A stretch of DNA of 64,000 bases from Hygrocybe punicea (lineage: Eukaryota; Basidiomycota; Agaricomycetes; Agaricales; Hygrophoraceae), in the NCBI GenBank assembly GCA_963556145.1, contig OY744466.1, positions 3,596,001-3,660,000 of the forward strand, written 5' to 3'. Shown here piece by piece: positions 12,232 through 22,837 of this stretch (its first letter is position 1; every line of letters starts with the position of its first letter). Below the pieces are notes generated by a model that was not told where the DNA came from, did not search any database, and was given only the letters and a program-made list of their open reading frames with translations. The translations under genes were made by a program, and so were the position numbers.

Positions 12232-14715
12232 ATGTCAAGCCAACCAACAACGCTATCAACAATCCCCACCGAAATCATCCAACACATCGCAGTATTCACA
12301 GCCTCCGACCCCTTCCTCGGGCCCCCAACAGCCATCGCAGCCCTCCGCACGACGTGCCGCGCTATCGCCGTCGCACTGGGAGGTGTCCAGGCGGGAGGGT
12401 ATGGCGCGAACCCGCAGTTGTATGCGAGGGTGTTTGCGTGCAAGTTTGATGTGGGTGCGGTGGGGAGGAGGGGGAGGGGGAGGGGGGAGGGATGGTATGG
12501 TGGGGAGGGAAGGAAGGGGAAGGGGAAGGGGAAGGGGAAGGGGAAGGGGAAGGGGAAGGGGAAGGGGAAGGGGAAGGGGAAGGGGAAGGGGAAGGAGGGA
12601 GAGGGAGAAGGGGAGGGGGAGGTGGGTGCGAGGGCGTTGGCGTGTGAGTTGCAGCGGAGGTGTGTGGTGCTGGGACGTATCCGCCGACAACTCGATGCGC
12701 GGACCCGAATTCAGCCTCCCTCTTCCCGTCCCGTCTCCATCCCCATCCCCCCTGCAGGATCCACAGCTCCTCCGCCATCAGACTCCACCTCCAGCTCCAC
12801 GCTCCACACCGTGCTCTGGACGGCCTACCTCATGATGCTAGAGAACGACGGGAAGAACGAGGCGCAGCTACGGGGGTACGCAGGTATGGACGAGTGGCTG
12901 CGGGTGTTTTGGTTCGATGAGGATGGGGCGTCCGGGGCGAGGAGGGCGGTAGGTATGGGGTTGTGGCCGAGGGAGGATGAGGGGTGTGTATTGGCGATGT
13001 GGTTGTTTTGGTTGTTATTGAGGATAGGTCGTTTCTTTATTATTATTATTATTATTATTATTATTTTGTTTTTGGTTTGGATCGAAGGGAGATGATGTTA
13101 CTCATGCTCATTTATTATAGACGATTATGCGAGGAATGGACAAGCGTTCTGCGATGCGACGGGAGTCCTCAAGATACTGGCATTGGCAGCACACCAGGTG
13201 CGTCGTCCGAGTTTCCCCCACCCCCCCCCTCTCGAATATTCCGGTAATCGAGCGCATGCTCACCCACATAGTACCACCTCGCAACACCCTCGTGGATCGA
13301 ATTCACGCCGACCTCTAGCGGTGACGGCAACGACAGCCAGGAGCAGGAGACGACGGTGATGCATTATTCCGAACCACGCAAACTAAGGATCATCCCTCTC
13401 GCTACGCCAGCCATACTCTCCTTCCTCACACTCAATTCCTTGGCACGTGATGTGCACCTTGGGGTGGGCGTGCGCGTCGGTGTCGGTGTCCGCTTTGGCA
13501 TTAGTGGCACCAGGGCTCACACTGATGCGCATGTCCCCCCAATAGTGCAGGACAGCCGCGAATGGGAGTGTGAGTGGCAGCGATGCCGGAGTCTCGGCCG
13601 GACGCACCTCGACTCCAATCTCACCCCTGCGTTCCGCCCAGGAAGCATCGAAGGCATGTGGGAGGGCATCTTCACGGTAAATAACTCTCCCTAACCCCCA
13701 CACCTTCCAACCTTTCCCCCTCTACGACTTTTTTCAAAAAAAAAAACCTCCAAGAGCCAACACTCAAGCTAGACTCCTGTCCCCCCCTCTTCTTCTAGTA
13801 CACCGAGTTCACTGCGTATGCGGCACTGCTGGCCGGGGAGCCCTCAGCGACGGTCCAGGATTGGCTCGTGGGACAACATCGCCAGACGTGGAAACTTCGC
13901 GAACATCACCTTGTTGCGCTCGATGAAAACGATGATAGTGGTGGGTCCCACACCTATTCGGGGTACGCCGCAGATTTGAATTTAGATGCGGGTTTGAACG
14001 CGGGCTCGGGTGGCGGATATGATCACGGTGAGGGTGTGATGCGTGTGGTAGGACCTGTTCCTTTGGCGCCTGGCCCGCCACTCCGGTCGTATTTCCCGGT
14101 TGATACGGTCCTGCGCGAGGATGCGGCAGGTCTGGAGGTGTACGAGCCGGGGAGGGTGGAGACGATGTATTATAGGCGGCCGGCTGAAGTCGTAGCGGCC
14201 CGGGAGCGGATGCAGTCGCGGCATCGAACGTGTGAGGAGAGCAGAGGTGATGGTGTGGGTGTTCGGGATATCATTATTACGGGAGAGGTGAGTGGTAGTT
14301 GCCCGCCCCCCGCACAAAAAACTTCCTACTGCTTCTTCCCGTGTTAAGAGTTGATGTTTTAATGTTGCTCTGGTGGTAGGGCCATTCGGCGTGGGGCCAG
14401 TTTAGCCTCAAGGGACGTGTGAGGCCGTGTGACGGGTTCATCAGTCTGTCGAAAGCATACGTGAGTATGGTTTATTGTTGCCCCCCCTCGGCCCCCCCTC
14501 TCCACCACGTCTGTAACAGCAGGCTGATTTTGTTGTTGTTGTTGTTGTCTTTTTTCTCGTTCCAAAAGTCGGATGGTGATCGTGGAGTGTGGTTGTATCG
14601 AGGCTACCTGGTTGGGAATGTTAATGGGCAATTGGCTGGTCGGTGGCGGGAGACGTTGAGTCTGCCAGAGGATGCTGGGTATGAGGGGTGTTTCATGATG
14701 AGCAGACGGCGGTGA
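12232..14715 (+). CDS. F-box-like protein, paralogue C with (Gly-Lys)n insertion (6 exons, about 664 aa)
   Basis: Third local paralogue. Exons: 12232-13027, 13121-13197, 13272-13676, 13799-14287, 14380-14460 and 14569-14715; phases sum to 665 codons with TGA. The F-box is STIPTEIIQHIAVF then ALRTTCRAIAVAL. Family landmarks are MWEGIFT before the conserved phase-0 intron, DIIITGE before an intron, AWGQFSLKGRVRPCDG, and LAGRWRE near the C-terminus. After about residue 80 exon 1 contains a GGGGAA/AAGGGG hexanucleotide tract coding a long (GK)n run flanked by Arg/Gly- and Glu/Gly-rich sequence; neither other paralogue has it. Intron 1 carries an ATT triplet repeat. The intron between exons 4 and 5 of B (inside its GLEIYDD block) is absent here. 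Start chosen at the ATG next to the F-box; an in-frame open stretch extends upstream without an ATG. Confidence 0.8.
12514..12595 (+). repeat. AAGGGG hexanucleotide microsatellite inside coding sequence
   Basis: About 13-14 uninterrupted copies of a 6-bp unit within exon 1 of F-box paralogue C. In the gene frame it encodes alternating Gly and Lys. The frame is kept on both sides, and length change by whole units would be in-frame, so copy number may vary between strains (inference). Confidence 0.9.
13038..13065 (+). repeat. ATT triplet repeat in intron 1 of F-box paralogue C
   Basis: About nine tandem ATT triplets lie within the intron between 13028 and 13120. Simple microsatellite; no coding role. 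Confidence 0.85.
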
Positions 14716-14822
14716 TGGGACTATGATATCCGAGTCAGTAGTTATGCTGAACGCTGGATGAATTTTTTTTCCCACGAGTGTTCTGTCATATTTCTCAACC
14801 TCTCCTCTCCAAGTTACCTTCT

Positions 14823-15271
14823 TCACGACCATCTGAGATTCCTCACCCGTGTGGGCAACGGCTTTCTCATCTCCGAGTCCTCTGGCAGCTTTTTCACTTT
14901 GGCGGGTTTTTTAATGGCGATTTCGTTTCGTGGCTGTTCTGGCATTCGTCCATTCATTCTTTAAGCTTCAAGAGTCGCACCGTGACCAAGGGCAGGGCCT
15001 CGCCCTCAAGCTCACTCTTCCAGTGGTCGTTATCAATACAAAACATGGGAGGTGGCAAGGTTTTAGTGTTTTGTGTGAAATCCGCCTGCGGCGCACCGGG
15101 TTGGTCTTTGGCATGCTGAATAGTATACGGTTGTGGTTTTGGTACTGCGACGCTGCTACTCTGTGCCTTCAAGGAACGAACATTGTCCGTACTAAAAGGC
15201 TCCGAAATGCTAGTCGTTTTCGAGCCTCTTTCTACCTGCAGAACGATAGCCGTGTCAGAACAAAATTCCAC
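14823..15271 (-). CDS. Possible unrecognised protein-coding segment, convergent with F-box C
   Basis: A minus-strand open stretch from 15271 to about 14957 (105 codons) has strong third-position G/C preference in its second half, with the segment DNDHWKSELEGEALPLVTV. After a frame change near 14955-14965 a second coding-like stretch follows (basic, with KKPAKVKKLPEDSEMRKPL) to a TGA at 14823-14825. This could be a small gene with an unmodelled intron or a frameshifted relic. I recognise no family. A likely splice acceptor TTCTGCAG precedes the first stretch near 15226, so the 15271 start is not secure. Confidence 0.25.
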
Positions 15272-17265
15272 GAATACTAAATTTCTGGCAACGGTTCGGA
15301 TATCGTTATTCCAGGTTGACGTTCCGTTTTTTACCCGCTAGTGTCGCAAGCATCGTATTACGATAATTCCACCGATCACTCGTCAGCGGGTTGCATGGAC
15401 AGTATGGACATACCGATGCCATGCATGGAGGGGTTGGTAGTACAAGGCTACTCCGTTTTTGAACTTTTCCGTAACCGACACACACGCACAAACGTGGTGG
15501 CCCGGCTCGTGGATGAGGACAATTCGGACGCCCCCTCGTACGTTTTGCGAAGACTCGGGGCAAATGACACTAGGGGGCCTATCGAAATGAACCCAACTTA
15601 AGATTTATGTGAACGAGACCAAGAGTCGACGTACCACCGATCGGTTTTGAAGGGCTGCGCAGGGGCTTGCGGCAAGCATAGCTTACACGTAGGTGAGTGT
15701 GGTACATCGTCATGTCGTCTACTGCTGCGTACTGATTTCCATCTTGCAGGCTTCCTATGTCACACCACCTTCCTTCCCACTGGCAGTTCTCACAAATGAT
15801 GAAATGTACTACTATTCGGCCCGTCACCGTACCATGTAATCACCACACCCAACAACTTGATCGCGGTATAAAATAAAGACCGGGAGACAACTTCGTCGGG
15901 AGTGGGCGTGTGGCGTCAAACAGTGAAACTGAAAGGTTTATCGAGTCATTGTGAATATTTGTTTGGGTTGGACGTGTACTAGTAGGTACTAAGTTAGTAA
16001 ATATCCACTATGGTTGTAAGAGCTAGACATCGAACTTCTGTTTACCCGCTTGTAAAGCGGGCCTTAGGGCTACAATAAAATAATCCATTCAAAAAAAATT
16101 TATACAGGACTTTAATAAATGGCGAAATATCTGGGAGACATCCACAAAGGGCAATCCCCAACGATGAAAAGAAACACCGGTACCAGTAGTAACATTGGTC
16201 AGTGCTAGTTATGCGACTCGGGTGCACTGTTTTCGTAATGCAAATTGATTATTGCCTGACATGTCCTCTTCAGAAAACAGCGACGTACATTGTCAAGATA
16301 AATATGTGAATTTGGGTCTGGGGTATATTGGATGACTGGGGTATATTCATGGGTATATTTGGACCGGGTATATTTTGACTGGGTATATTATTTGACCGGG
16401 CGGGCCACGCGTTGAAAAATCTTGTTGCAAGAAGCGATATAATTTAGATTGGCGGACGGAAGTAAGGCAGGCCTATCCGCTCTTTCAAGGGAAGAGGAGA
16501 AAAAATCCATTGGCCAAAAATCTTGGCGTGGACCACAATGAGGTTGTAAAGTTGAAGAAAAATAACGTTGAGTTGAAAACGCTGATGGAGGACACCTTGG
16601 TGCGTGTCGGACTTGAGGGAAATGTTTTGCGGCGAAAAGTAATTTGTAACGACAGTAAATTTGTTTTTTGATGACCAGAACCAGAGAGGAAGCGTGATGA
16701 ACGAGGACGCAAACGAAAGCTGCAGTCACGGCGGGTAGATTCCAGCACCGAAATATCTGTGCCGTGGGCCTTGACATGGACAAATTGACGGTGTAATTGT
16801 TGTGAATGTTGCTCGGGGACAATTAGCCCCACCTTGAAGATCGCAATATGACGTTACTTGAAGAAATTCGCGTCCGTGAAGGCGACATCGTACCCGTTGG
16901 ATACGACACATCGTAAGCACAGAATATTCGTTGGGGAGTGTTTGAAGAGCTTACCCGCACTTTTATCCAGCGGAAGAGCTGTGCTCTTGGAGGGGCCATG
17001 AACCTGAGACATGGTAAATACCTGAGACATACATGCCGAAAAATTCAAAAACAAAGAGTTGCCACGAGTACTTGCAGTCGGCCACAGTGAAAACGTCGGC
17101 ACGTTCAGGAGATAGACCAGCGGGACGCTGACGTTGATATTTGGCCGTCTGGCAAGCACTGGCCCAAGCTTAAGGTCAAAGCAGAGTGGCACCCGGATAG
17201 TGCAGGGATTTTTATTTCCACTTTTGGGATTTCAAATTACAACCACCCAGTTGGCGCCCGACACC
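15272..17265. other. Intergenic, no supported gene
   Basis: About 2 kb with many short overlapping open stretches on both strands (for example 15341-15601 plus and 16388-16822 minus). None shows a known domain, and codon use does not favour one strand. It includes the GGGTATATT repeats listed separately. Confidence 0.4.
16312..16401 (+). repeat. Degenerate direct repeats of GGGTATATT
   Basis: Five copies of GGGTATATT separated by 5-11 bases, several followed by a TTGACTGG or TTGGACC-like spacer. A short degenerate tandem array in non-coding DNA; function unknown. Confidence 0.7.
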
Positions 17266-18570
17266 ATGTCCCTCTGCCGTCTCATACCTCCTCACATAAC
17301 AGCCTCCGTTACCTATGATTATCAGTCCCATGGCAGAAATTATTTGCTGTGGAAGGATTCGCAGACGATTGTCATCCAAGTCGCAAACGTGTGGGATCCC
17401 TGGCCAGACGACTTGGATGCCCGTAACCTCAGAGCAGTGAAAGATCAGGAGGAGACCAATTACAGACTCGAGATTATTCAATCTCTTCTTGATCATGGCA
17501 AATTCGGTTTGTCGAACTGGGGTTATCTCATCACTTTGGCGGACGGCAGCTATCGCATCATTTATCGCAATCGTACAATCCGTCGTATCTCATGTCGTAC
17601 TTGGGCCCCTTTGGTTGACGAATCCGAGTTAGAGATAACTCATTGGATTACCATGGATGTGCAACTTGGAATCTGGCGCAATCGCGAGGTCCAGCTTTTC
17701 GTTGCCTACGACGACGACACGGCAGAATGGGTTGAAGAAGAGATGAAGGCGCGTGAATTGCTGCTGGGATTGGATTTATCTTTCGAGGTTCTCGGACATG
17801 TGGTTCGTAATGGCGAGGTCGTAGGTCTCATATTCGAACTACAAATTGGACGACCGTTACGGCAAAGTGATCGTGCCATCGTGTTTGAGGCTGTGGCTAA
17901 ACTACAAAGCCATGGCCTCATTTTCCGTGACGATTGCACTTATAGCAACGCCAACATCATGATATCACACGGAAAGGTTCGGTTTAGGTACACTTCATAC
18001 ATCGTTCAATTCAACAAAGAAGACGTGGAAGCGATGGCCAAGTATCAACATTGGGAGGCGTTGGAAGAGCTTTTTGAAACCTTGGAGACAACTCGCATGT
18101 GTTGGGTGGATTATCGTATTCTCGGCCAACATGCCATTCTCATTCCTGGGCTCCCTTCACCCGAGCTACCGCTCTTAGGCACTCGGGACCTGATGATCCG
18201 GCTCGAGATATACAATTTAATCCCTTTCCTCGATACTTTTGGAAAGTTGGGGCAACCAAAGCAATCTTCCAAGTCTCGTGGAAAGAACAAGTCCAAACGA
18301 CTTGGCTCCACCATTCGCACCATGGCTCCAGTTGACTGTTGTCCTGACGGCGAACAACAGCAATGTCTTGAAGATCCACCTTTTCGTGTTCAAGACATTC
18401 TTTCTCTCGTACCTGAACGGACGAGGCACTCACGGTATGATCCTTATCCTCAGAGGACCCATCACACGATGTTGTTACTTCCGCCTGATGCTGACGGTTC
18501 TCCCTCTCACTCAAGGTGGAATGTCCCTCTTACCCCTGCCGTTATCGTCCTAACAGTCATTTTGCAGTGA
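17266..18570 (+). CDS. Degenerate protein-kinase-like protein, intronless (about 434 aa)
   Basis: Single-exon gene. The central part (about residues 150-270) follows the outline of a protein-kinase C-lobe: a hydrophobic hinge segment GEVVGLIFELQIGRPL, then VFEAVAKLQSHGLIFRDDCTYSNANIMISHGKVRF in the place of a catalytic loop. The canonical HxDxxxxN and DFG motifs are not intact: I see RDDCTYSNANIMI and no DFG. So it is probably a pseudokinase or an unrelated fold with a similar outline. A Lys/Arg/Ser-rich patch (KSRGKNKSKR) sits near residue 330 and a hydrophobic tail near the end. I prefer the ATG at 17266 to the upstream in-frame ATG at 17134 because the interval reads like 5' untranslated sequence. 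Several agaricomycete genomes carry many such proteins as I recall them; role unknown. Confidence 0.55.
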   Translation: MSLCRLIPPHITASVTYDYQSHGRNYLLWKDSQTIVIQVANVWDPWPDDLDARNLRAVKDQEETNYRLEIIQSLLDHGKFGLSNWGYLITLADGSYRIIYRNRTIRRISCRTWAPLVDESELEITHWITMDVQLGIWRNREVQLFVAYDDDTAEWVEEEMKARELLLGLDLSFEVLGHVVRNGEVVGLIFELQIGRPLRQSDRAIVFEAVAKLQSHGLIFRDDCTYSNANIMISHGKVRFRYTSYIVQFNKEDVEAMAKYQHWEALEELFETLETTRMCWVDYRILGQHAILIPGLPSPELPLLGTRDLMIRLEIYNLIPFLDTFGKLGQPKQSSKSRGKNKSKRLGSTIRTMAPVDCCPDGEQQQCLEDPPFRVQDILSLVPERTRHSRYDPYPQRTHHTMLLLPPDADGSPSHSRWNVPLTPAVIVLTVILQ

Positions 18571-20869
18571 AAGCGAGCTTGCGCCCTAGGTACCAGCAAC
18601 TATATTCTACCTTATGTATCATTCGGTTTATGTGTTTCCACCCCCCGCCACCGCTCCTTTTTATGACGACCCTGATATATCGACCCTCATGTACGCTCCG
18701 TCACTGTCTGGCAAAAAAATCCATCCTCTCCGTTTCGATCCTGTTGTCGCCATCTCATCGTCACGTTGTGCTTATTTGGCCGCAATGCAGGAACAAGAAT
18801 AATTTATCCTCCCGCAAGTTGAATTCTCCGCCTGTATGGGACACTCAGTTCCCAGACTGAACTAGACTGATATTTATCACTTAGGCCTCGTTCTGGTGTG
18901 TAAGCTGGAATCCTTTTCTTTCTCGCAATACTCTCGTGGTCCCATCTACGGAAATTATTTTTATCAAGCTGAGAAACCTTCTGGAGAGGCGGATACTACG
19001 AATCTGCTGCGAGTAGGCTGTGGGCATTAAATTTACCTGCCAATCTGGCTGATTTCCACGAATACACGAGTACCAAGAAACGCCGAATGTCAGCCGAATC
19101 GTATTACCGTTACGCGAAGCCGAAGAAGTGGTGATTTTTGTGAATGGGAGCATGACGCAGACCTCGATGCCGAAATGGTTCCTTGGGAACTGCAGCTTCG
19201 CGTTTTGCCTCCATCGGAAGATCCACACACACATAGACGGTCTCTTGGAAGGTCCACTTCCACATTTTGCTGTATTCCAACTATCTACCTGCGGCCGACT
19301 TGCGGACTCCTTGTCGGGGTCTCTGCGTATGTCATATTCATCTGATAGTAAACGTGTGCGCTAATTCTGCTGCAGCGCACCGTTGCTGAATATATCTTAA
19401 CCTTCGAGATGTAAGAAGGCAAGCGGCTCTATTTTCTTGCTAGGCCCAGTGAAGTTCTCGAGGTAAGGAGTCAAACCGATACCACTATTAACCTACACGG
19501 TGGCAGCTGCGGCAACCCACCAGATATCGGTCCCACAATCCTTGCAGTGCTCCGACCTGCCACGAATCCATAGCCACCCGATACTTGATCTAGATATTTT
19601 ACACAGCTTGAACCGTAACCCCCTGTACCGAACGACCCTCATTTGCACGCATTCGTGCAATATTTTTGCTTTGCCATTGTAGATACATGGCCACCAGCTG
19701 ACGCCACCGCTGGATGGTATTACTCCCTTACAACCGGTCTGGAAGGCTACATTCTGATTTTTTTTTGTGTAGTGCCTCCCAAAGCATGCGCATGTGGCTC
19801 GGGTCCTCGGCAAGCCCCTACGTCATACCTATCGATCGGCAGCCAAAACGACTAATTCCCTTGACCCCCAAATTGTTCCGCCACAGTGGACCTACAGTGT
19901 CTCTTCCATTTGTGGTGCTGTGCCAAATCACTGTCCCGACACAGCCCGTGTTGACGATCGTCAAGCCACGCAACATAGGCTTCGTCTACTTCAGATGCAT
20001 AGCTGTCAAGAAATACACAATCAAGGCTTTCGTGACATCATGATTTCGAGTCTCTAAATCAGAGAGATGCGAGCATGATTACGGAACGAAGTTTCGGTAA
20101 TATGGCGTCGTCGAAGGCGCAGTCGCGCATCTGGGTCAGAAGGAATACTTGAATGATTTCGGTGCGTGGGGGTACTTGGCTTCTACTGAAGATTTTTGTC
20201 TGAACGATCAAGGATAGCAATATCCCCCGACTCTGCTGCTATTTGTTGACCGTCAGGCTTAAGGTCAATTGTTTTCAAGCGTCCACAACCAATGTAACCG
20301 TGACTCACATGGCAGCGAACCGACCATTCAGTGCGGATGATCTCCGCACCATGATCCCTCCGCCCCTGATTGTGCAATGTGTATACCAGGTCCTACACGC
20401 CGGTTCAGTTCTTGGTCATGGGAAGGACTGAGCAGCCTGCTGGGACAAGCGGAAACCAGGTTGCTATACGCGGAAAGCAAAACGTGTTATTGTCCCTGTT
20501 AGGCTTTACTTCCAGATCACACTTGCCTAATACGTTGTACTGGCGTAATTTTAAACATGATAATTATCACATTGAATGAGGGAAACGGCCCTCCTTGACA
20601 TCAGGAAACCGTAGTTGTTAATGCAAAGTGTGTGGGTGCAAAGCGATTGTGGTTCGCTTAACGACACCAGTGCAGGCCTGCCGAGAAAGTCTGATCGGAA
20701 TCACAGCAATCGAGGTTTAAGACATCCTCCAGAGGATATTGAATATTAAATAAGGGACGATGTCCGAGTCTGACAAGAAAGCTGGAAACTTTGTTATTTA
20801 CATTACGGATTGGGATGCATCAATCAGCTTTGATACTCATAATCTTCAGGCATGGAGCTCGATGGAGGA
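18571..20869. other. Intergenic, no supported gene
   Basis: About 2.3 kb between the kinase-like gene and the 3' end of the GPCR-like gene. Open stretches of 60-117 codons occur on both strands (for example 18881-19234 minus and 19714-20043 plus) but overlap each other and carry no recognisable motifs. Confidence 0.4.
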
Positions 20870-22537
20870 TTACCCAGGCCTTGACCTGTGGCTGTTAGTG
20901 GACTGCAGATTCCAGCCAAAGATAAGAGCTAGCCGTCTGATCGCCTCATCACCTATGCTACACGTGCTCGTCGCCTGTGCCAGGCTACCACGTTCGCTGT
21001 CGTTCGGATGACCCTCATCCGCGGCATCTGGCGGATGCAGTCCGAACTGGTCATTGTCTCTGTCGTTACGCATTGGGCTTTCGGGATCTTCGTGTGTCGA
21101 CTGCCCGAAAAGTAGCAAATTCGGGCGAGTAGTGAGGAAGAGGACAGCATTGGATACCCCGCTAAGCCCAAAGATGGCCCGTGCGACAAAGGTGGCGATG
21201 TCAGGAACATGATTGAGGTGGTCACCTGAGTCTTCCTGTGAAAATCCGATCCAGCGGACGACAGAATTTGGCACAACGGTGATGGCATATAAAAGGGGAT
21301 AGCTGGAGCGAGATGTGGGTGTAAACACATATTCAGAATGACCGGCATGAACGTACGCACGCAATCATGCTCATAGAACGACGCCTCTCGCCTTCTAGAT
21401 GCATCTGACTCGCTGAACGAGGGTGAATGTGGAACTTCCACCAGACCTTGGGGTCAGGCGTGACATACCCCCGGCTCCAGAAGAAGAGCGGGGTGTACAG
21501 CACCACGGAGACAATCATTGCCGACCAGAGCCAGAAATACTCCCCAGTCAATCTTTGCGCGACGTAATATTGACCGATCCAGCACCAATACTGATCGCAC
21601 AAAGCATGAGAATAAATCACGATACCCTGGGATGGAGAACAACGTGCATACCGGTGTGGGGTGAAAGTAGTTTTCAACCCCGAAGTGCGAGGCGGATAAT
21701 GAAATGAAGAGGATCTCGTAAGTCCATATCAGCCCTACAGTAATCCAAGCCATGACAATGGCCCCCCTGCCCCTCTGCCACCAGACTCGGATGAATGTAT
21801 ATATTGCAATTGCCTAAAGAGGACCATACTTGAGTTGAAGCAATAGACAATTAGGTGATTGCATTCATACAAGTATATTCCAAGCCATAACCGCCGGCCC
21901 CAAGTCCACAAGTATGCCTGAAAAGAGAAGCTCCAATTCTAGCCTGAACGTGTTCAGAAGAAGTGTGACCTTGTGCCTCGCAGAACCTGCCTATTCGAAC
22001 CTTCCCATCATGGATCCATTTCATGCTGAGAATCGTTCCGACGGACATGAGAAATTCCGAGACAAACAATGAGAGCTGCATGCCACATGAATGGTTATAA
22101 TTAAAGCACAGACTTTGTGATGACTTGCCAGGAAGACATCCATAGGCGATCGTATCAACCGCCTGCCGGACCTTCGCCGCCGCTCGCGTATGACATTTCT
22201 CTACCAGTAGAAGTTGCTGCGATAAGTGATTGAAAAATCCATCTATAGTTGCTTACAATGATGAGGACAAAGACAGCTAAGAGTGAAATTGTCGACAGGA
22301 GACCCGTCTCCGTGACAAGCTGCCCCATGTTCAGGATGCAGTTGAACCATGAAAAGACACAGTACGCACCAGTAGACCGATTATTTCTCCAACGGTCAAA
22401 CAATGAATAGGAGGATAGCTGCCATCAGATAGCGCATCCTCTTGTGGTGTGCAGAAGTTCCCCCAACTCTTATGCATGATCAGGCAAATAGGCTGTGGTA
22501 AGTCGTGAACCGTCGCACCTTTAAATGCAGAACCCAT
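20870..22537 (-). CDS. Git3/cAMP-receptor-like seven-helix GPCR (multi-exon)
   Basis: Putative plasma-membrane nutrient-sensing receptor of the fungal Git3/glucose-receptor type. Minus-strand exons give, in order: MGQLVTETGLLSTISLLAVFV (TM1), LSLFVSEFLMSVGTILSMKW and IHDGKVRIGRFCEAQ (TM2 and loop), GILVDLGPAVMAWNILV (TM3), VMAWITVGLIWTYEILFISL (TM4), DQYWCWIGQYYVAQRLTGEYFWLW then SAMIVSVVLYTPLFF (loop and TM5), YPLLYAITVVPNSVVRWIGF (TM6) and ARAIFGLSGVSNAVLFLTTR (TM7), then a polar tail to the stop at 20870. CEAQ is spliced to GILV by a GT-AG intron at about 21917-21974. The start at 22535-22537 is tentative. It is transcribed divergently from the MFS gene next door, and the same pair recurs, damaged, at 32.8-55.6 kb. 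Exon borders were not all resolved. Confidence 0.7.
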
Positions 22538-22837
22538 CTCTACAAGATAGCGATGGGAAACTCTTTGTTGACAGGCAGAGACTGGATGGTTGTGGCTTGA
22601 TAACGGTGACATGAAAGGCAGAGCCAGCGCGCCAAGATTGACTTCGAGGCACAGATTTAACCTAGGAACCGAGTCGAGCCGGAAACAGCCGTCATGCAGA
22701 GTTATTAGTATCTTGGACCATGTTGACCTCACTGCTCGGACTACTAGGGAATGGACGGGATTATACTCCCATAGGTGCGAACCTCCTCCAGAACTTATCC
22801 GCTTGTATTCCATTCCTCTCCAATACACAGCGCAGGA

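Noticed and set aside
12256..12778. Long Pro/Ser- and Pro/Leu-rich open stretches on the minus strand
   Set aside because: They are the antisense of the AAGGGG repeat within F-box paralogue C; the plus-strand gene explains the region.
15341..15601. 86-codon plus-strand open stretch as a small secreted protein
   Set aside because: No signal peptide, and an antisense stretch of equal length exists; no family support.
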